A stretch of 64,000 nucleotides of DNA. Source: Leptodactylus fallax (lineage: Eukaryota; Chordata; Amphibia; Anura; Leptodactylidae). The stretch covers positions 124,001 to 188,000 of the forward strand of contig CAMRHE010000650.1 of the NCBI GenBank assembly GCA_947044405.1. Direction: 5' to 3'. The notes under the pieces are model-generated. The model was not told where the DNA came from, did no database searches, and was given only the letters and a program-made list of their open reading frames with translations. Shown here one piece after another: positions 25,915-37,387 of the stretch. The translations under genes and the position numbers were made by a program. Within the stretch, counting starts at the first letter, position 1. Each line of letters begins with the position of its first letter.

Positions 25915-26110
25915 CTTGAGGTTTTCTGGCCCCAAATCGAATTTTTAACTGATGACCTACCAATAGCATAGGTCAACAGTATGTGATCTTTCGGGGTCTG
26001 ATACCTGGATCCCGCACAGATCATCTGTTCTAGCAGCCTCTAAGTCCTGGATGCTGCTAATGGATAGGTCATCAGTATGAAAATTCAATTTGGAGACATA
26101 AAGAATGGTA
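25915..26110. repeat. MITE, ~200 bp
   Basis: The left end GGCCCCAAATCGAATTTTT and the right end AAAATTCAATTTGGAGAC are imperfect inverted repeats. The same family is at 42438-42715. Confidence 0.65.
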
Positions 26111-26224
26111 CCTCATATCAGTCCGCACCACATCATACAATATGGGTTTTTTATTTTTTTTGCTACCTACAGTATATTAGATGTGCAGCAGTTCTGTTTT
26201 AAGTGATGTTCTATATAAGTGACA

Positions 26225-26263
26225 CCTTATTGTACTATGCCCCAGTTGGAGTTTATCACAGTG
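26225..26263 (-). promoter_or_regulatory. V recombination signal (23-bp spacer) of segment V1
   Basis: On the minus strand the V exon is followed directly by heptamer CACTGTG (26257-26263; consensus CACAGTG, one mismatch), a 23-bp spacer (26234-26256) and nonamer ACAATAAGG (26225-26233; 6 of 9 to ACAAAAACC). The first three heptamer bases, the most important for RAG cutting, are intact. The nonamer is weak, so use may be low. Confidence 0.82.
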
Positions 26264-26883
26264 CTTCCATCGCACAGTAGTACACTGCTGAGTCTTTGAC
26301 TTGGGTTGTGTTTATATAGAGGTATGTGAACTTCTTGTTTGTGCTTAGAAACATCATGAATTGTTTTTCAAATACGTAGCCATTGGTCCTTAAGAGAAAA
26401 ATGGATTGGATTTTGTGGCCAGGGACATGCTGGTACCATTGGAGGCTGTATTCTGTACCAGTATAACTGCAGTTTATTTGCACGGCTTCTTCCTCTGTAA
26501 CAGTAACATATGAGTCTTGATGCACAGAGTACTGTCCCAGGACTCCTGAAATAACATAGAGTAACACATATTTACACAACAAAATACATGTGTCATATAT
26601 TTATTAATCATTAAATTACCTTCCTGTTTTAGGAGATGAATATTATTCATTAGATTGTTCTTTTTTATAGCTTAAAAATTTAATATCGTTGCTGAAATAA
26701 AAACAGCCCTTGAAAGCACAAGATGATATTACAGAAAAGAATTTCCATTAATATCATATATTGCTATTTTAACTATTAAAAAGGTGGATAAATTCGGATG
26801 TAGTAATAAACAAATGACTGACAATTTAACAATATTATTGCAGTACCTGTAATGAGTATGGTAAAGACTGTAGATGTCTTCAT
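26264..26883 (-). CDS. T-cell receptor V segment V1 (TRAV/TRDV type), apparently functional
   Basis: Two exons encode a receptor V domain that is joined by RAG recombination and displayed on T cells. Exon 1 (26847-26883) begins ATG and encodes MKTSTVFTILIT plus one base. It ends at donor GTACTG. The intron is 26546-26846, and exon 2 is 26264-26545 after acceptor TTATTTCAG. The join restores a leader ending GVLG. The V domain has the first cysteine (VQINCSYTG), the core tryptophan (LQWYQHVPG), and the DSAVYYCA block with the second cysteine. No stop or frameshift is seen. TRAV or TRDV is favoured by DSAVYYCAM; the 23-bp spacer would also suit TRB, TRG or IGH V segments. The segment lies about 8.4 kb from V2, same strand. 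Confidence 0.88.
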
Positions 26884-27240
26884 GGCAGCTCTCCTCATGT
26901 ACACTGGGCTCTTTGCTCTGAGTCTTCATGGTATTGTAATGAACATCTGCAGTTTTGGTGGTTTGTGGGTTGGATGTGCGAGTGTTGGTTAACCCAACAC
27001 AGCTTTATTTCTGTTCTGTGAGATGTGAACAACATGAACTATCAATAAGTTATTTTGCTTTTCTTTTGCCCTCTCTGGTTTTAATTTGTTGAAATGGTTA
27101 TTTTCTATAGTTTAAATTGACATTTTCAATTAAATATTGTAAAAACATTTGCCAAAAATTGTGACATTTTGCATTTTTACACCGCTCACACCACTTTTGA
27201 AGTGGGCATGGTTAGCCTGTCTAGCTGTCTGAGCATTAGA
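26884..27240. other. Upstream region of V1
   Basis: This would hold the V1 promoter. I find no clear TATA box or octamer. An inverted pair GTTGGTTAACCCAAC near 26983 is the only structure noted. Confidence 0.35.
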
Positions 27241-27500
27241 TTCATTAAAGAGGACCTTTCACCACCTCACCAAGTTTAGCTCTTTGCATTATTTAGTTGG
27301 CGCTGCACACTGATTCTGGCATAATTGGAATTTTTTCTTTAGCCCCCACAGTTTCCAAGTAATAAGTGCTGTTGGTGCCTAATATGCTATAGCTATTACC
27401 TGGAATCTCTCTCTGGGTGCAAAGATGCGGCACCAGTTGGTCACTGGGTTACATTGTTCCTAGTTCTATTTATTGATTATGGCTAGTTAACATGTTACCA
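27241..27500. repeat. End of the TTAA-flanked element family
   Basis: AAAGAGGACCTTTCACCACC after ATTAA matches the ends at 14521 and 25057. The following GGCGCTGCACACTGATTC and CTTTAGCCCCCAC parallel the left arm. Only one end is present. Confidence 0.65.
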
Positions 27501-27569
27501 GCTATGTGGTATTGTAGGTAAGGGTACCCACGTTCTGGGCCACGGTTATCATTGCTTTCACGTAAAGAT

Positions 27570-27835
27570 GTTGTCCCACAAAGTGAAGCCTGAAAGACCT
27601 TTCTCCCGCTCCACATTCAGCCAGGCTTGATGTGGGTGGGACTGGTGGTGGTCAACACTCCCATTCACTTCAGTAGGAGTGGCGGAGATAGCCAATATAG
27701 CTATCTCTGGCGCTTCCATTTAAGTGAATGGGAGCAAAGTGCTATACTTTGGCATTCTCTGGTGCTCCTATTGAAGTGAATGGAAATGCTGTCCACCACC
27801 TGTCATGATTACATTCATTCTGACTATGGTCAAGC
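27570..27835. repeat. Dispersed repeat with ATTCACTT units
   Basis: CCCATTCACTTCAGTAGGAG and its inverted forms occur here, at 36540-36620 and at 62060. The repeat is non-coding and common in the window. Confidence 0.55.
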
Positions 27836-28214
27836 TAAAAAGGACCCTCAGTGAATAGCAGTGGAATTAGCAGGCACTACTTGTAGTAATTTAGGATCTG
27901 GGGTTCATCATGTCTTTGCTCATAATACAGACCAAAACCAAAAAAAGACCAAGTTATATACACATAAGAGTAGCTCAACCCATAGATGTGAATTTTTTTT
28001 TTAAAATCTTTATCTAGCACAGGTAAATTAATAGTTAAAAACAATTCAAATACAAAAAGAGCAACCAGGTCTCATGAGGGTTTACCAAACATGACACAGT
28101 GGTATTCACAAAAATGGAAGAAGTGTAAAATATTCCTTTTTGAATCGATTGAAGAGACGTGAAGAAAAAAAATTAGTAAATACATACAGTATACAATAAC
28201 ATAGTGTGAGCCTA

Positions 28215-28385
28215 GCGTCAGTAATATTCTGTAAAATGTACTTAGGAACCTGGAAAACAAATCAGAATGGGATGGAATTGGAAAAAAACTGCATTTGTGT
28301 GACTGCAAATGCATTTTTTTTTTCTAAATCTCCCATTCTGATTTTTTTGCAGCTTCCTAGTACATTGTGCAGAATATTAAGTACA
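28215..28385. repeat. Fold-back fragment related to repeat X
   Basis: The two halves (AATATTCTGTAAAATGTACT and AGTACATTGTGCAGAATATT) form an inverted repeat. AATCAGAATGGGATGGAATT matches the segment of repeat X near 11478. Confidence 0.7.
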
Positions 28386-28440
28386 ATCTGTAGCGCAAAA
28401 ATTACTTGCCTGTAAGGGCAAGCTAATAGATAATGATACA

Positions 28441-29974
28441 CTAAACAAACGTTGCCTGAGACTGTCTGCCTACCAACAGGGCAGTAGCAACTCTATAGAT
28501 TATAGCTAGTGTAGCCCTATTTGGGGGGGGGGGGGGTATGAGTATTATCCCTCCCGCAACAGACTCTGGCGCTGACCTGTGTGTATAATGGGACCTGAAG
28601 CCTTCGCTGAAGGGAAGAGTGGGAACATATATGAAATATATCAGTGCCTCCACCCAGGATAGAGCCTCTGTATTACAGGGAGGATCTCTTCCTGGGACTT
28701 ACCCATGAAGTATAGTTAGTAGCCTTAACAAGGATCACTGTACTAATCTCACAGTCTGAAGAATACATACAGATACCACATAAGGTTATAACAGTAGCTT
28801 TATAAGAATCAACAGGGTAATAATACATACATAAAATATACTCAGAACACAGCAATACTACAACAACCAGCAAGTCCTCAACCGTCTTAGGTTATATACC
28901 CGGGTATATATATAGATATATAGCAAGAGTCCAGTGCACAATACCTCCAGGCAACAGAAGAGATGCAGGGGCCCCTGTGGATGACTGTGGATCCTCGGAT
29001 TCTTCCAGGAGATGACAGACAGCCGATCAGGAGATGATGATGATGGTGAGATTCTTCACAGGCAGCAAACAGGGCGACGGTGACGACAGTAGATGCAGGC
29101 CTGACTACCCTAACACTGAGTCCTTAACCTGCCAGCTAAACTACTAGTGTCACCGGGCCTCTAACTAGCTAGTTGGCCTTCGGAAGCCTAACCTATCACT
29201 GCCCTGAACTACATATATATATGGATCCCTAACTACGGTTACTAGCTAGGTCCTGTGAGTATATAGGGGGTAACACATACCTAACTATATACTGTGAAGT
29301 AAAGAGGAACAAGTGGCTCTTAGACTCCCCCAGACATAACATGTCTGTCTCAGCAGCTCTGCTCACATCTCTCCCCCCAGCAGCTCTGCCTCACATGTGT
29401 CTGACTCACTGTATTTACAAAACAAAACTTGCACTGAATGCCTGGGGTCTCTGAAGCCAAACTGCAGGGGCAAAGAAGCCAGATACATTATATACTAGTA
29501 GAAATGGCAGTTCCCTACACTAGCTTGTTTGTCCCTTCAAGAATCTTAGTTTGCCCACAAGAAGAAATATGTATAGGGACTAACAGGGCTGTTTTGAGGG
29601 CTAGCTTGGGGTTGCCCTTGTAAGGGCTGGAACTAATTGGGGTGCAGTGGACATTTTTGAGGGATGTTACAGGGCGAGTTGAAACTTTGGCTTCTGGTCC
29701 CCAGCACCTGCATAGCCAATGTTGAAGGGATAAGATCGCTCCAATTTAATGTTATAATTAAGTTGCCTAGACTAAACCTGAAGTTTTATTGGAATTTTTG
29801 TAGGGCACTCACATCTCACATTGTTTGGACATTTATGTAGAGTGGTGAGTTGAATAGGTGCCCTATATAGGATATATAATAGGTTATCCCTGTATTGGGA
29901 TTAAACCAATGTATTTTGAATTACAAGTCTGTGTATGATCGATATGTTTGTGTATGGTACTTATGGTGAATGTC
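28441..29974. other. Long stretch without a recognised gene
   Basis: It contains a G-run near 28523-28536, a TA-rich patch near 28905 and several splice-like motifs, but no convincing coding frame, terminal repeat or RNA gene. Part of it may be an LTR or old repeat. Confidence 0.35.
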
Positions 29975-30033
29975 ATGGGACCTGTGGCAGCCGCTACTGC
30001 TGCTACCCCAGTATTTACGCCACCGACTGGACT
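29975..30033. repeat. Right-end fragment of the hAT-type repeat
   Basis: CTGTGGCAGCCGCTACTGCT and the following ACCCCAGTATTTACGCCAC match the right end of the 45701-46764 element. Confidence 0.65.
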
Positions 30034-30094
30034 GCCATATTGGATGTCAGCATTCTTATAAATTGAAACATTTTTAAACTACTCATACCCTCTG

Positions 30095-30610
30095 CAGCAA
30101 AACACATGGCTGCTGCTCGAGCTAATGAAAACTCTCAGCAGACCCAAGCCCGTCTCCAAGGCATTGTCAGCTACATGCACATAGCTGCACTCCATGTTTC
30201 CATAACAATCCAGCCATTTTTCTTCACTGCTGTAGGTCAGCTTTGAAGGGGCAGGGCGCTGTGGATGACACTGTTACATAAGGTCACATACACACAGCTT
30301 TACTCCAGGTTTTCCATAACAACCGATTGCAGGTTTTTCACTGATATCCAAACTGAGATACACATGATCACATGATGCTTATGGACCAATGGAAAATCGT
30401 AGGTTCTTCAATCTTGACATACACACAGCTTTTCACCAGGTTTCCATAGCAGCCAAGCTATTTATGACCTGTATGAGTCAATAGCAGTTCGCAGGTCCTT
30501 AAATATTCAGTCATATGTGGTGCATCAGCCAAAATAAGTTCACATTTCATTTACCAGGTTTCCATAACAACACAGCCATAAATAGATTGTACCTATTCTG
30601 GACTGCCATA
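30095..30610. repeat. Diverged tandem repeat, four units
   Basis: The core (CCAGGTTTCCATAACAACC-like) recurs near 30198, 30310, 30438 and 30557 together with an upstream CATACACACAGCTTT-like block. The spacing is about 112-128 bp. The units are strongly diverged. Confidence 0.65.
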
Positions 30611-30783
30611 CTGGATGTCAAGTGCAAAACTGGCCAATTCTTATAGGGCCACTACACAAAAAATGAAATATATATATGCCAAGCCGGGTCCTTCTGCTAG
30701 TATTTTATATAATTTGATTATCCTTGCTTATCATGCACAACTCCATATACAACAACTTCAACTGTGTTAAGTTGGTGTATTTC

Positions 30784-30857
30784 CTCCCATTAATTCCTCG
30801 CTTCAGGATCTTCCAAAACATTTCTATTGGATTAAGGTCAGGACTTTGACTTGGTCA
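30784..30857 (-). pseudogene. Tc1 transposase fragment
   Basis: The minus-strand reading [20 protein letters not shown] is the catalytic glutamate block of a Tc1-like transposase. No terminal repeats are seen near it. Confidence 0.75.
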
Positions 30858-31264
30858 TTTCAAAATGGAAAAAAACAAAAAAATAAATTAATTTATTTCT
30901 TTAACCATTCTCTGGCAACCTTTAATAGTGTTAGTTTGGCCTTTAAACTTTTGGAAAATAGCACAAGATGTAAAAATGATATAATGTGAAGTGCAACAAA
31001 AGTCACACACAGTTAATAATCACAGTACTGTATGTGAATGCTATTGTAGATGGATCCATAAAGAATTTGTCTATGGTCAGCCCTGCTTCAATTGGAGCAG
31101 CAGATACAGTCTGTTAATCCGCTCCAGCACAAACAATGCAATCTTTTGCTCCAGACAGTAGTTTCAACTGTAAATAGTTCCACACACTGAGGATTCTATA
31201 AAGTGCTTCCTCCAAGTAAAGGATCTCTCATTCCTGTGCTGTCACCCAGCCATGCAGATCATAC

Positions 31265-32255
31265 TTGGCCTGTTCCATACCTCCCAACTTTCAAAGAACA
31301 AAAAGACGGACGAAATGTACAGCGCTTTATGTGCGCCTCTGCAAATTTAGCTCCACCCACTTCTATATTGACTCTGTCCATTCTTCTTCCATTTTTCTAT
31401 GTGCCCCCACACAGTATAATGGTCCTACAGTCACCCTAACATTATATGCCCCCACATTATAATGTTCCCCTCCAATTGCCCCACAGTATTAAGTCCCCCT
31501 CCAGAAACTGTGTGCGCACCCTGCTTTGCGGGTGTCAGCCGTATGTAATGGTTGACACTGTCCTCTAACACTCCCGGTCAGAGCTGAGCTCCGATCGCAG
31601 GTGTTAAGCCCTGAGATGCTTGTTTGACCGTGGCATCTCAGGGGTTTTATTATATATTGGGGTTTTTGAGGGGGTGCCGCTGCTCCTATTCGGCAGCCCA
31701 TGGTCTGACCAGTGACCCCGGGTCTGCCCCATCGCTGTCCCTCCGCATACCTGCCTTGAATGGAGACTGTCAGCCCATACATGTATATTGCAGAAAATAC
31801 CTATTTAAGCAGTGATCAGAATATCGCTGCCTCAATCCCCTATGGGGACAAAAAGAAAAAAAAAAAAAAAAAAAAAAAAGACCCCCCCCCCCACTCAACC
31901 AACAAGAGCTGGTGCTATTACTATACTCTTCAGACCCCAGAGTATCATAATTAGAGTCCCAGGTAAAGTGATTAAAAATAACAAACACTTATACTCACCT
32001 TAACCTCACCTCTCCTGGGAACTCGGCTGACTGAGCGTCCTCCTCGCTCCTCTTCTTCCTTGTGACTGAAGTCCTGCTCCCCATATGTCACTGCTGGGGC
32101 CTGTGATTGGGCCTCAGTGATCACGTGGGGGCGGGATGACGTCATTACACTGGCGCGCTCCGTGTGAGGCCTGGGGAAGGCTGGAGTTACTGCTGAGCCC
32201 AGGACAGGTGAGTATCAGTATTTTTTTATTTTTAATCACCACGTGGGGTGCCGAG
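31265..32255. repeat. hAT-type repeat, degenerate copy
   Basis: CCCCCACACAGTATAATGG units near 31402 are followed by a GC-rich interior and, near 31928, CAGACCCCAGAGTAT. These occur in the same order as in the elements at 45.7 and 63 kb. Termini are not defined. A poly(A) run (about 31857-31879) and a C-run interrupt it. Confidence 0.5.
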
Positions 32256-32261
32256 GGGGAC

Positions 32262-32451
32262 AGTAGCATGGTGGAACCCCTTGGATGCCACGGTCATGTT
32301 TGACTGCGGCATCCAAGGGGTTATAACCCCCCATCGGAGCTGTGCGATTCGTTACCACAAAGTGTGAGGTAATCCAGAATCGATGTGAATCGAAGAGTTC
32401 CTGAAATTTGGATCGAATTCCACTTTGTCTGCTTTGATTTGCTCATCTCTA
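32262..32451. mobile_element. Partial hAT-type MITE (same family as 13460)
   Basis: The right terminus GCTCATCTCTA and the interior GGATGCCACGGTCATGTTTG match the MITE at 13460-14034. The left part is missing. A separate CTAGAGATGAG lies at 32476. Confidence 0.75.
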
Positions 32452-33006
32452 GTCATAAGTCTCCAAAATCATCAACTAGAGATGAGTAACCAACTGTAAA
32501 GAGGAAGTGCTCCATTTAGTGGAGAATGGGAATATTGCAGCTTAGAGAAAATGAAACCTCTACTTGCAAATTCTAAACAGATAGATTTACCCACAGGCAT
32601 ATATAGGTATTGCCATTTCTTAGTTATAATGGAAGGAATAGCGCCCCCGGCCACTGAGGCTATTAATTGGCCACAATGGTCAAATGCTGTCTGTAGCAAA
32701 CAGAGACCAGTATGATTAGCAGACAAACTCCCTGTCGCGTTCCTTCAAAAATTGTATGAAAGTTTACCTAGAAGAATTGATGCATTTTTGAATGCAAAGG
32801 GTGGGCACCCCAAATATTGATGTGATTTCGATTTCTCATTTGTTCATTCACTTTGCATTTTGTTAATTGACAAAAATAACCTATTAACACTTCTATTTTT
32901 TAAAGCATTCTAATGTCCCATCTGTAGTTGTTTTCAATATATTGTCCGCAATTGTATTAGTATTAGGATCCATTAATTTCTATGGCCCTATACACACATC
33001 CATAGT
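32452..33006. other. Unannotated spacer
   Basis: No feature recognised beyond the stray MITE end at 32476. Confidence 0.35.
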
Positions 33007-33431
33007 GTGACAACTTGGGGGAATTAGACTCAAAATGGCGGCAGACTCCTGGTCCGGACAGCGGTGGTTCGTGGTACTGGGCACCGGAAAGATCGTTTTC
33101 AGACGGTCCAAGTGTAAAATAAACGTGGCTTTATTCAGCTTAACTGCAACATAACAAAACAACAAAAACCTAGGCCACAGTTAGGGCACTAACTGACTCC
33201 TTGAGCCCCTAACTAGCCTCTACTGCTCAGCTCCAGCAACAGTCCCCTGTGGACCCCAGCCCTCCTGGCACAGACCGTCTATCTGTCCAGCAGGGTCTAC
33301 CATCTCCTGCTCCCTGCAGGATACTCCAGACTACTGGAGTTACACGCCCCCCCCCCAAAGGTGTGGCTGAAGGCCTTTTCAGGGCTGGGCCTGGGTCGCT
33401 CAACAGCGCCCTCTAGGTTCACATACTCACA
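33007..33431. repeat. Possible solo LTR
   Basis: The stretch begins TGTGACAACTTGG and ends near GTTCACATACTCACA, so it has TG...CA-like ends and a mixed GC-rich interior like the solo LTRs at 37.4 and 56.3 kb. I could not find a target duplication, so the call is weak. Confidence 0.3.
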
Positions 33432-35208
33432 ATAGTTTTTAGCGATCAGTATCCAGGCCGTTGAAACTATCCACACGCTATTGAGCAGGTCCTATTCTTA
33501 TGCATATGCACAGACTCACAGAGTGTAAGGGATCATAAAAGTACTTTTGTGTATCAGTGATTGCGAGAAGAGATGTGGAATATATTTTAGTGAATAAAGA
33601 TAATCCTGGGCGAACCTCTCAGGATTCATTCTGTTTCGGTGGCTCAGTTTCAAGATTTGTGTTGGGTCGAACAAGTTTGGTACCAACCACACTTTAAATG
33701 GGCTTAAAACATAGTACAGAACACTGTCAGGGCTCTTAGGAACCTATCTATCCAATTTCTAGCTCGCTAAAGCAAACACAGCGGAAGTTATGTCAAAGTA
33801 AAAGTGATATTATATTCTGGGGTCTGATGACACTCCAGAATATGATGCGGCGGCCATTTAATTTTGCCCAAGACAAATCGATTTAGTAAAAAACTGAACA
33901 ATTTGAAATATTTGGGTCAAACTTGGCTTGGTACGAGTTGGTTCACCTATCGCTAAATAAAATGTACAATGAACGCTTTTAAGTTTTTGCTTTGTTTTCC
34001 TTCTATTGTACAGTGAGGATAATATTGTATATGGCTATTCCAGAGCTTAGTCCTTGTAAAGGCTTTCTTCTTTGGCTTGTAGAGTAGAGTCACATGAAAG
34101 GTGCCCCTTTCTAATAGGGCATACAGAAAAGGGCATCTTAAACCTTCAAACCAGATAGAATGTTACTAAACCCTTGAGAGCACTAGTGACATTATTTGAG
34201 TCACTGAACTATCAGGGATATTCTTATAAAACCATTGGACCATAAAGATGACACTATAATCTGTTACAGCAACCTTTTATCACTTCCACCAACTCGAACC
34301 CATTGTATCCTTCAATATGCAGAACTCCATTGATTTTGGTGCTGTTGAATTATTTCTCCAACCCCTATTGTTCCTGAGCAATCATTTCAGTTAGTTTCAG
34401 CACAATTATGCTCTCTGGTGTCAGGCGGGCAGTCCCTGTCTTTCTGCTCCAGCTCAGGACCACCCCCCTGACAGTAGAGAGCATGATTGGGCTGAAAATA
34501 ACAGAAATGATTGTTCAGGTACAGTCGGGGTTAGAGCAAAATTTCAATTGCGCCTGAATAAGTGGAACGACAGAAAGGGTTGGAGTTGGTGGAGGTGGTA
34601 TACGGTTTTCTTTAAATCCGGATAACAGAATGTTTTTATACTGTAGATCCAACTAAGTAGTGCAGACAACCTATAGAAACGCATGCTCTTCTTTTGAAAA
34701 CTGTTGCGTATGAGCTTTACATAAGCATGTGAACTGCTCTTTGCAATTGCTCTGTACCTCTATGACCTCTATCCATGTTAACTAAAATGCACTTTATTTA
34801 ATACACTAAACCACCAGAGATGTCTTAATTAAACCTAGAACATTGAGGTTAGAATATGAATGACAGGAGTTATGTTCAACACAATATAGGAAATGTATTA
34901 TGCAAAATGCGCCAGAATTTGCACCAAAAACTGTCTGATTGATTGAAAAAGGGGCATGGCCTCATGGGAAAAGTGTGCCTCTGTGCGCAAAAAATGCCCT
35001 AGAAATGCGGCAAGAACTTTTAAGCCAGCTAATAGAAGGTGTAGACTAGACATTCTATGACTGTGCCAGATTTATCAAACAGAATCAGACATTTTCATAA
35101 ATTTGGTGCAGTTTAAGACTGTGTAATCTAAGTTTGCACTGTCCGGTTTTTAGACGGTATTAATAAATCTGCCCCAATGGCTCTGTTTTTGACAATTGTT
35201 GAGTATGA
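33432..35208. other. Intergenic DNA downstream of V2, with a relict signal-like flank
   Basis: No gene is seen. The segment 34693-34733 resembles the flank just beyond the V2 signal (about 35180-35220) at roughly 32 of 40 positions by eye, including the nonamer region. It may be the remains of a duplicated V cassette whose coding part is gone. Confidence 0.35.
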
Positions 35209-35247
35209 GGTTTATGTAAGATCAGAGAATAGATGTGTGACACTGTG
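35209..35247 (-). promoter_or_regulatory. V recombination signal (23-bp spacer) of segment V2
   Basis: On the minus strand, heptamer CACAGTG (35241-35247) is a perfect consensus match. It is followed by a 23-bp spacer (35218-35240) and nonamer ACATAAACC (35209-35217; 8 of 9). This is a strong V-type signal directly after the CALQAA codons. Confidence 0.92.
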
Positions 35248-35799
35248 CTGCCTGCAGAGCGCAGAAATAGATGGCTGAGTCCTCCGTCTTCACATCACTG
35301 ATAACCAGTTCTGTAGAGTTCATTATCACATTAGATGTGAATTTCCCCTTAGCAAATGGGACAGAATAACTAGCGTCGCCTTTATTAGATTTATATAATA
35401 TGAACTGTGGAGCTGATCCAGGATAATGGCGATACCAGAAAAGATAATAAGTGGTGGAATATGAGGTTGTGTAGGTGCAGGAGAGAGTGATTTTTTTTTC
35501 CTTCTTCAGTAAATGTCTGGGAATTAATTTGTTTAATGGAGTCTCCAAAAACTTGTCCTAGAAAAGAATAAATATCCATAATAATTTCTTCTATTAATAA
35601 TCTGACCTTATGAACCTGTCGCTGACATAGGACAAGTAATCTGATTTATATATGACTAGCTGTAATAACATCTTCATTATTTGGTTATGCTTTCTGCACG
35701 ACATACAAATAAACCAGTTTTCTTATTACCTGAGCAGAGAAGCAGTAGGAAGCGGACAATGTGGTTTTTCTTCTTTATTGTAGCTCTGATGTTATTCAT
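35248..35799 (-). pseudogene. T-cell receptor V segment V2, +1 frameshift in exon 2
   Basis: Exon 1 (35730-35799) starts ATG and encodes MNNIRATIKKKNHIVRFLLL and three more residues with a hydrophobic leader core. It ends at donor GTAATA. The intron is 35558-35729 (acceptor TTTTCTAG), and exon 2 is 35248-35557. The mature start reads GQVFGDSIKQINSQ. The framework blocks are ITLSCTYTT, LFWYRHYPG and DSAIYFCAL. The two halves of exon 2 lie in different frames: a run of nine A (plus-strand T-run 35491-35499) would read through with eight. So it is a pseudogene, or an assembly or allelic length error. The leader, splice sites, invariant residues and signal are all good, which makes an otherwise functional TRAV/TRDV-type segment likely. 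Confidence 0.88.
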
Positions 35800-35852
35800 G
35801 TCTGTAGAGCAGCTGTTATATGAAATACTGGCATGTATGTGCACAGTTGGAG

Positions 35853-35902
35853 GTATATATAACTGCAGGAGGAGGAGTCAGGCCAGGCTTATTGGAACGT
35901 CA
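35853..35902 (-). promoter_or_regulatory. Candidate V2 promoter: TATA box and CRE-like half-site
   Basis: A TATATATA tract at 35853-35863 lies about 55 bp upstream of the ATG. Further upstream, TGACGT (35897-35902, minus) is a CRE half-site. CRE-like sites are known in several TCR promoters; function here is inference. Confidence 0.45.
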
Positions 35903-36184
35903 GAGTTTGCAAAGGTAAAAGTCTATATGTCACACGATGTGGAACCTGCTGTGCAGCGACCCATGCCTCTGGTGTGCTCCAATACACTGCTGAACATTTA
36001 TTGATTACAGCTTATTACTTGTTCCTGTCTGTGTGGTTTTTTTGGGTAAACCTGCAATACCACAAGTCCAATAGCACAATAGCAGGAGAACAAGCAATAG
36101 TCAATAATTGGTCAACAGTGTAATTGAAAACATAGGCTCACAGATTGATGCATAGCAGACGCTACATCACTTGTCTTCATCCTA

Positions 36185-36430
36185 TTAACCAAAGTTAGGC
36201 TAAGGCCCCACGTAGCGAATTGCAGCAATAAAATGCTGCAGAAAAAAGCGCAGCGGAAACGCATCACGTTTTTTTCCGCAGCGTTTTTCTTTGCAATTTC
36301 GCACAGTTTTCCGCTGCTGACTTTCTACCTCTATTATACCTATATGGAAAGCCTTTTCAAGCAAGCAGCATTTCTGAAGGTATAATTGACATGCTGCTTG
36401 CTTGACACAAGTATTTATCTTCTCTCCATA
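36185..36430. repeat. MITE beginning AGGCTAAGGCCCCACG
   Basis: The terminus AGGCTAAGGCCCCACGTAG also ends the fragment at 14398-14516 in opposite orientation. The interior has CAGCGGAAACGCATCACG and a mirrored CGCAGCGTTTTTC. Confidence 0.55.
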
Positions 36431-37383
36431 CAATAGAGGATACCTGATCGGTGGGGGTCTGACCGCTGAGAACTCCTTTGACCCCTAGAATGAGGAGTCC
36501 TCCCCCCACTGCATATTCTGCTTGACCACAGCTGGGCTGAATGTAGGCGTGCCATTCACTTCAATGGGAGATAGCTGAAGTACAGCACTTGGATATCTCC
36601 AACACTGTCATTGACGTGAACGGGAGTGCTGTCCCCCACTAGTTATGCCCACATTACGCCTGACTGCAGTCAGACCGAATGTGCAGTGGGTAAAAGAGCC
36701 TCCCGTTCTCACCTCATAGCATAAGCCCTTTAACCCCTAGGTGACATGCGCCGTAATAGTACAGCGTGGCTGCCTGGGTCTAATGGCAAACCGCCATACT
36801 ATTAAAGCTGAAGCCTCCTGCCCGCTTAGGCTCTGTTACAGCTAACACAATGCTCTAACTCTAAGTTGCAGCTAACACCCTGCTCCAGCACCCCTGACTG
36901 AAGCTGAGTTCAAACATGACCACAGTATCTAAGAGGTTGCCGCTAATTTGGCACCCCCAAAACCAAAATAGCGCTCCTTCCCGTCTGTGCCCAAACAGAA
37001 GTTTATATCCACATATGACATATGAAGTGCATTATCCTGGGTACAACAGTGTCAATCATGTGGGCAGAAACTGTGGTTTGGACACACAAGAGGGCACAGA
37101 TGTGAAGGAGCGCTAGGTGCTTTTGGAGTGCAGATTTAGATTGTTGGTTTTTGGGCACCATGTCATATTTGCAGAGACCCTAAAATTGCCCAAATGGAGT
37201 AATTCCAATTTACTGTCACCTCCAGGGCTCTGCAAAAACAACATGGCATCCAGAAAGTCCCTCTAAATTTATACTCTAAAAGCTAAAAAAGTGTGCTCCT
37301 TCCCTTCTGAGTGCCCAAACAGTAGTTTACGCTCACATATACAACTTTTTTGTACCCAGGATAACCCACTTAAAAGTTTTAGG
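36431..37383. repeat. Two dispersed non-coding repeats
   Basis: 36431-36720 contains the CATTCACTTCAATGGGAG repeat also seen at 27.6 and 62.0 kb. From about 36730 a second repeat begins TTAACCCCTAGGTGACATGC, in the style of repeat X termini. No coding frame. Confidence 0.45.
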
Positions 37384-37387
37384 AGTA

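Noticed and set aside
33007..33431. Confident LTR call
   Set aside because: The ends are TG...CA-like but no target duplication or second copy was seen, so it is kept only as a weak feature.
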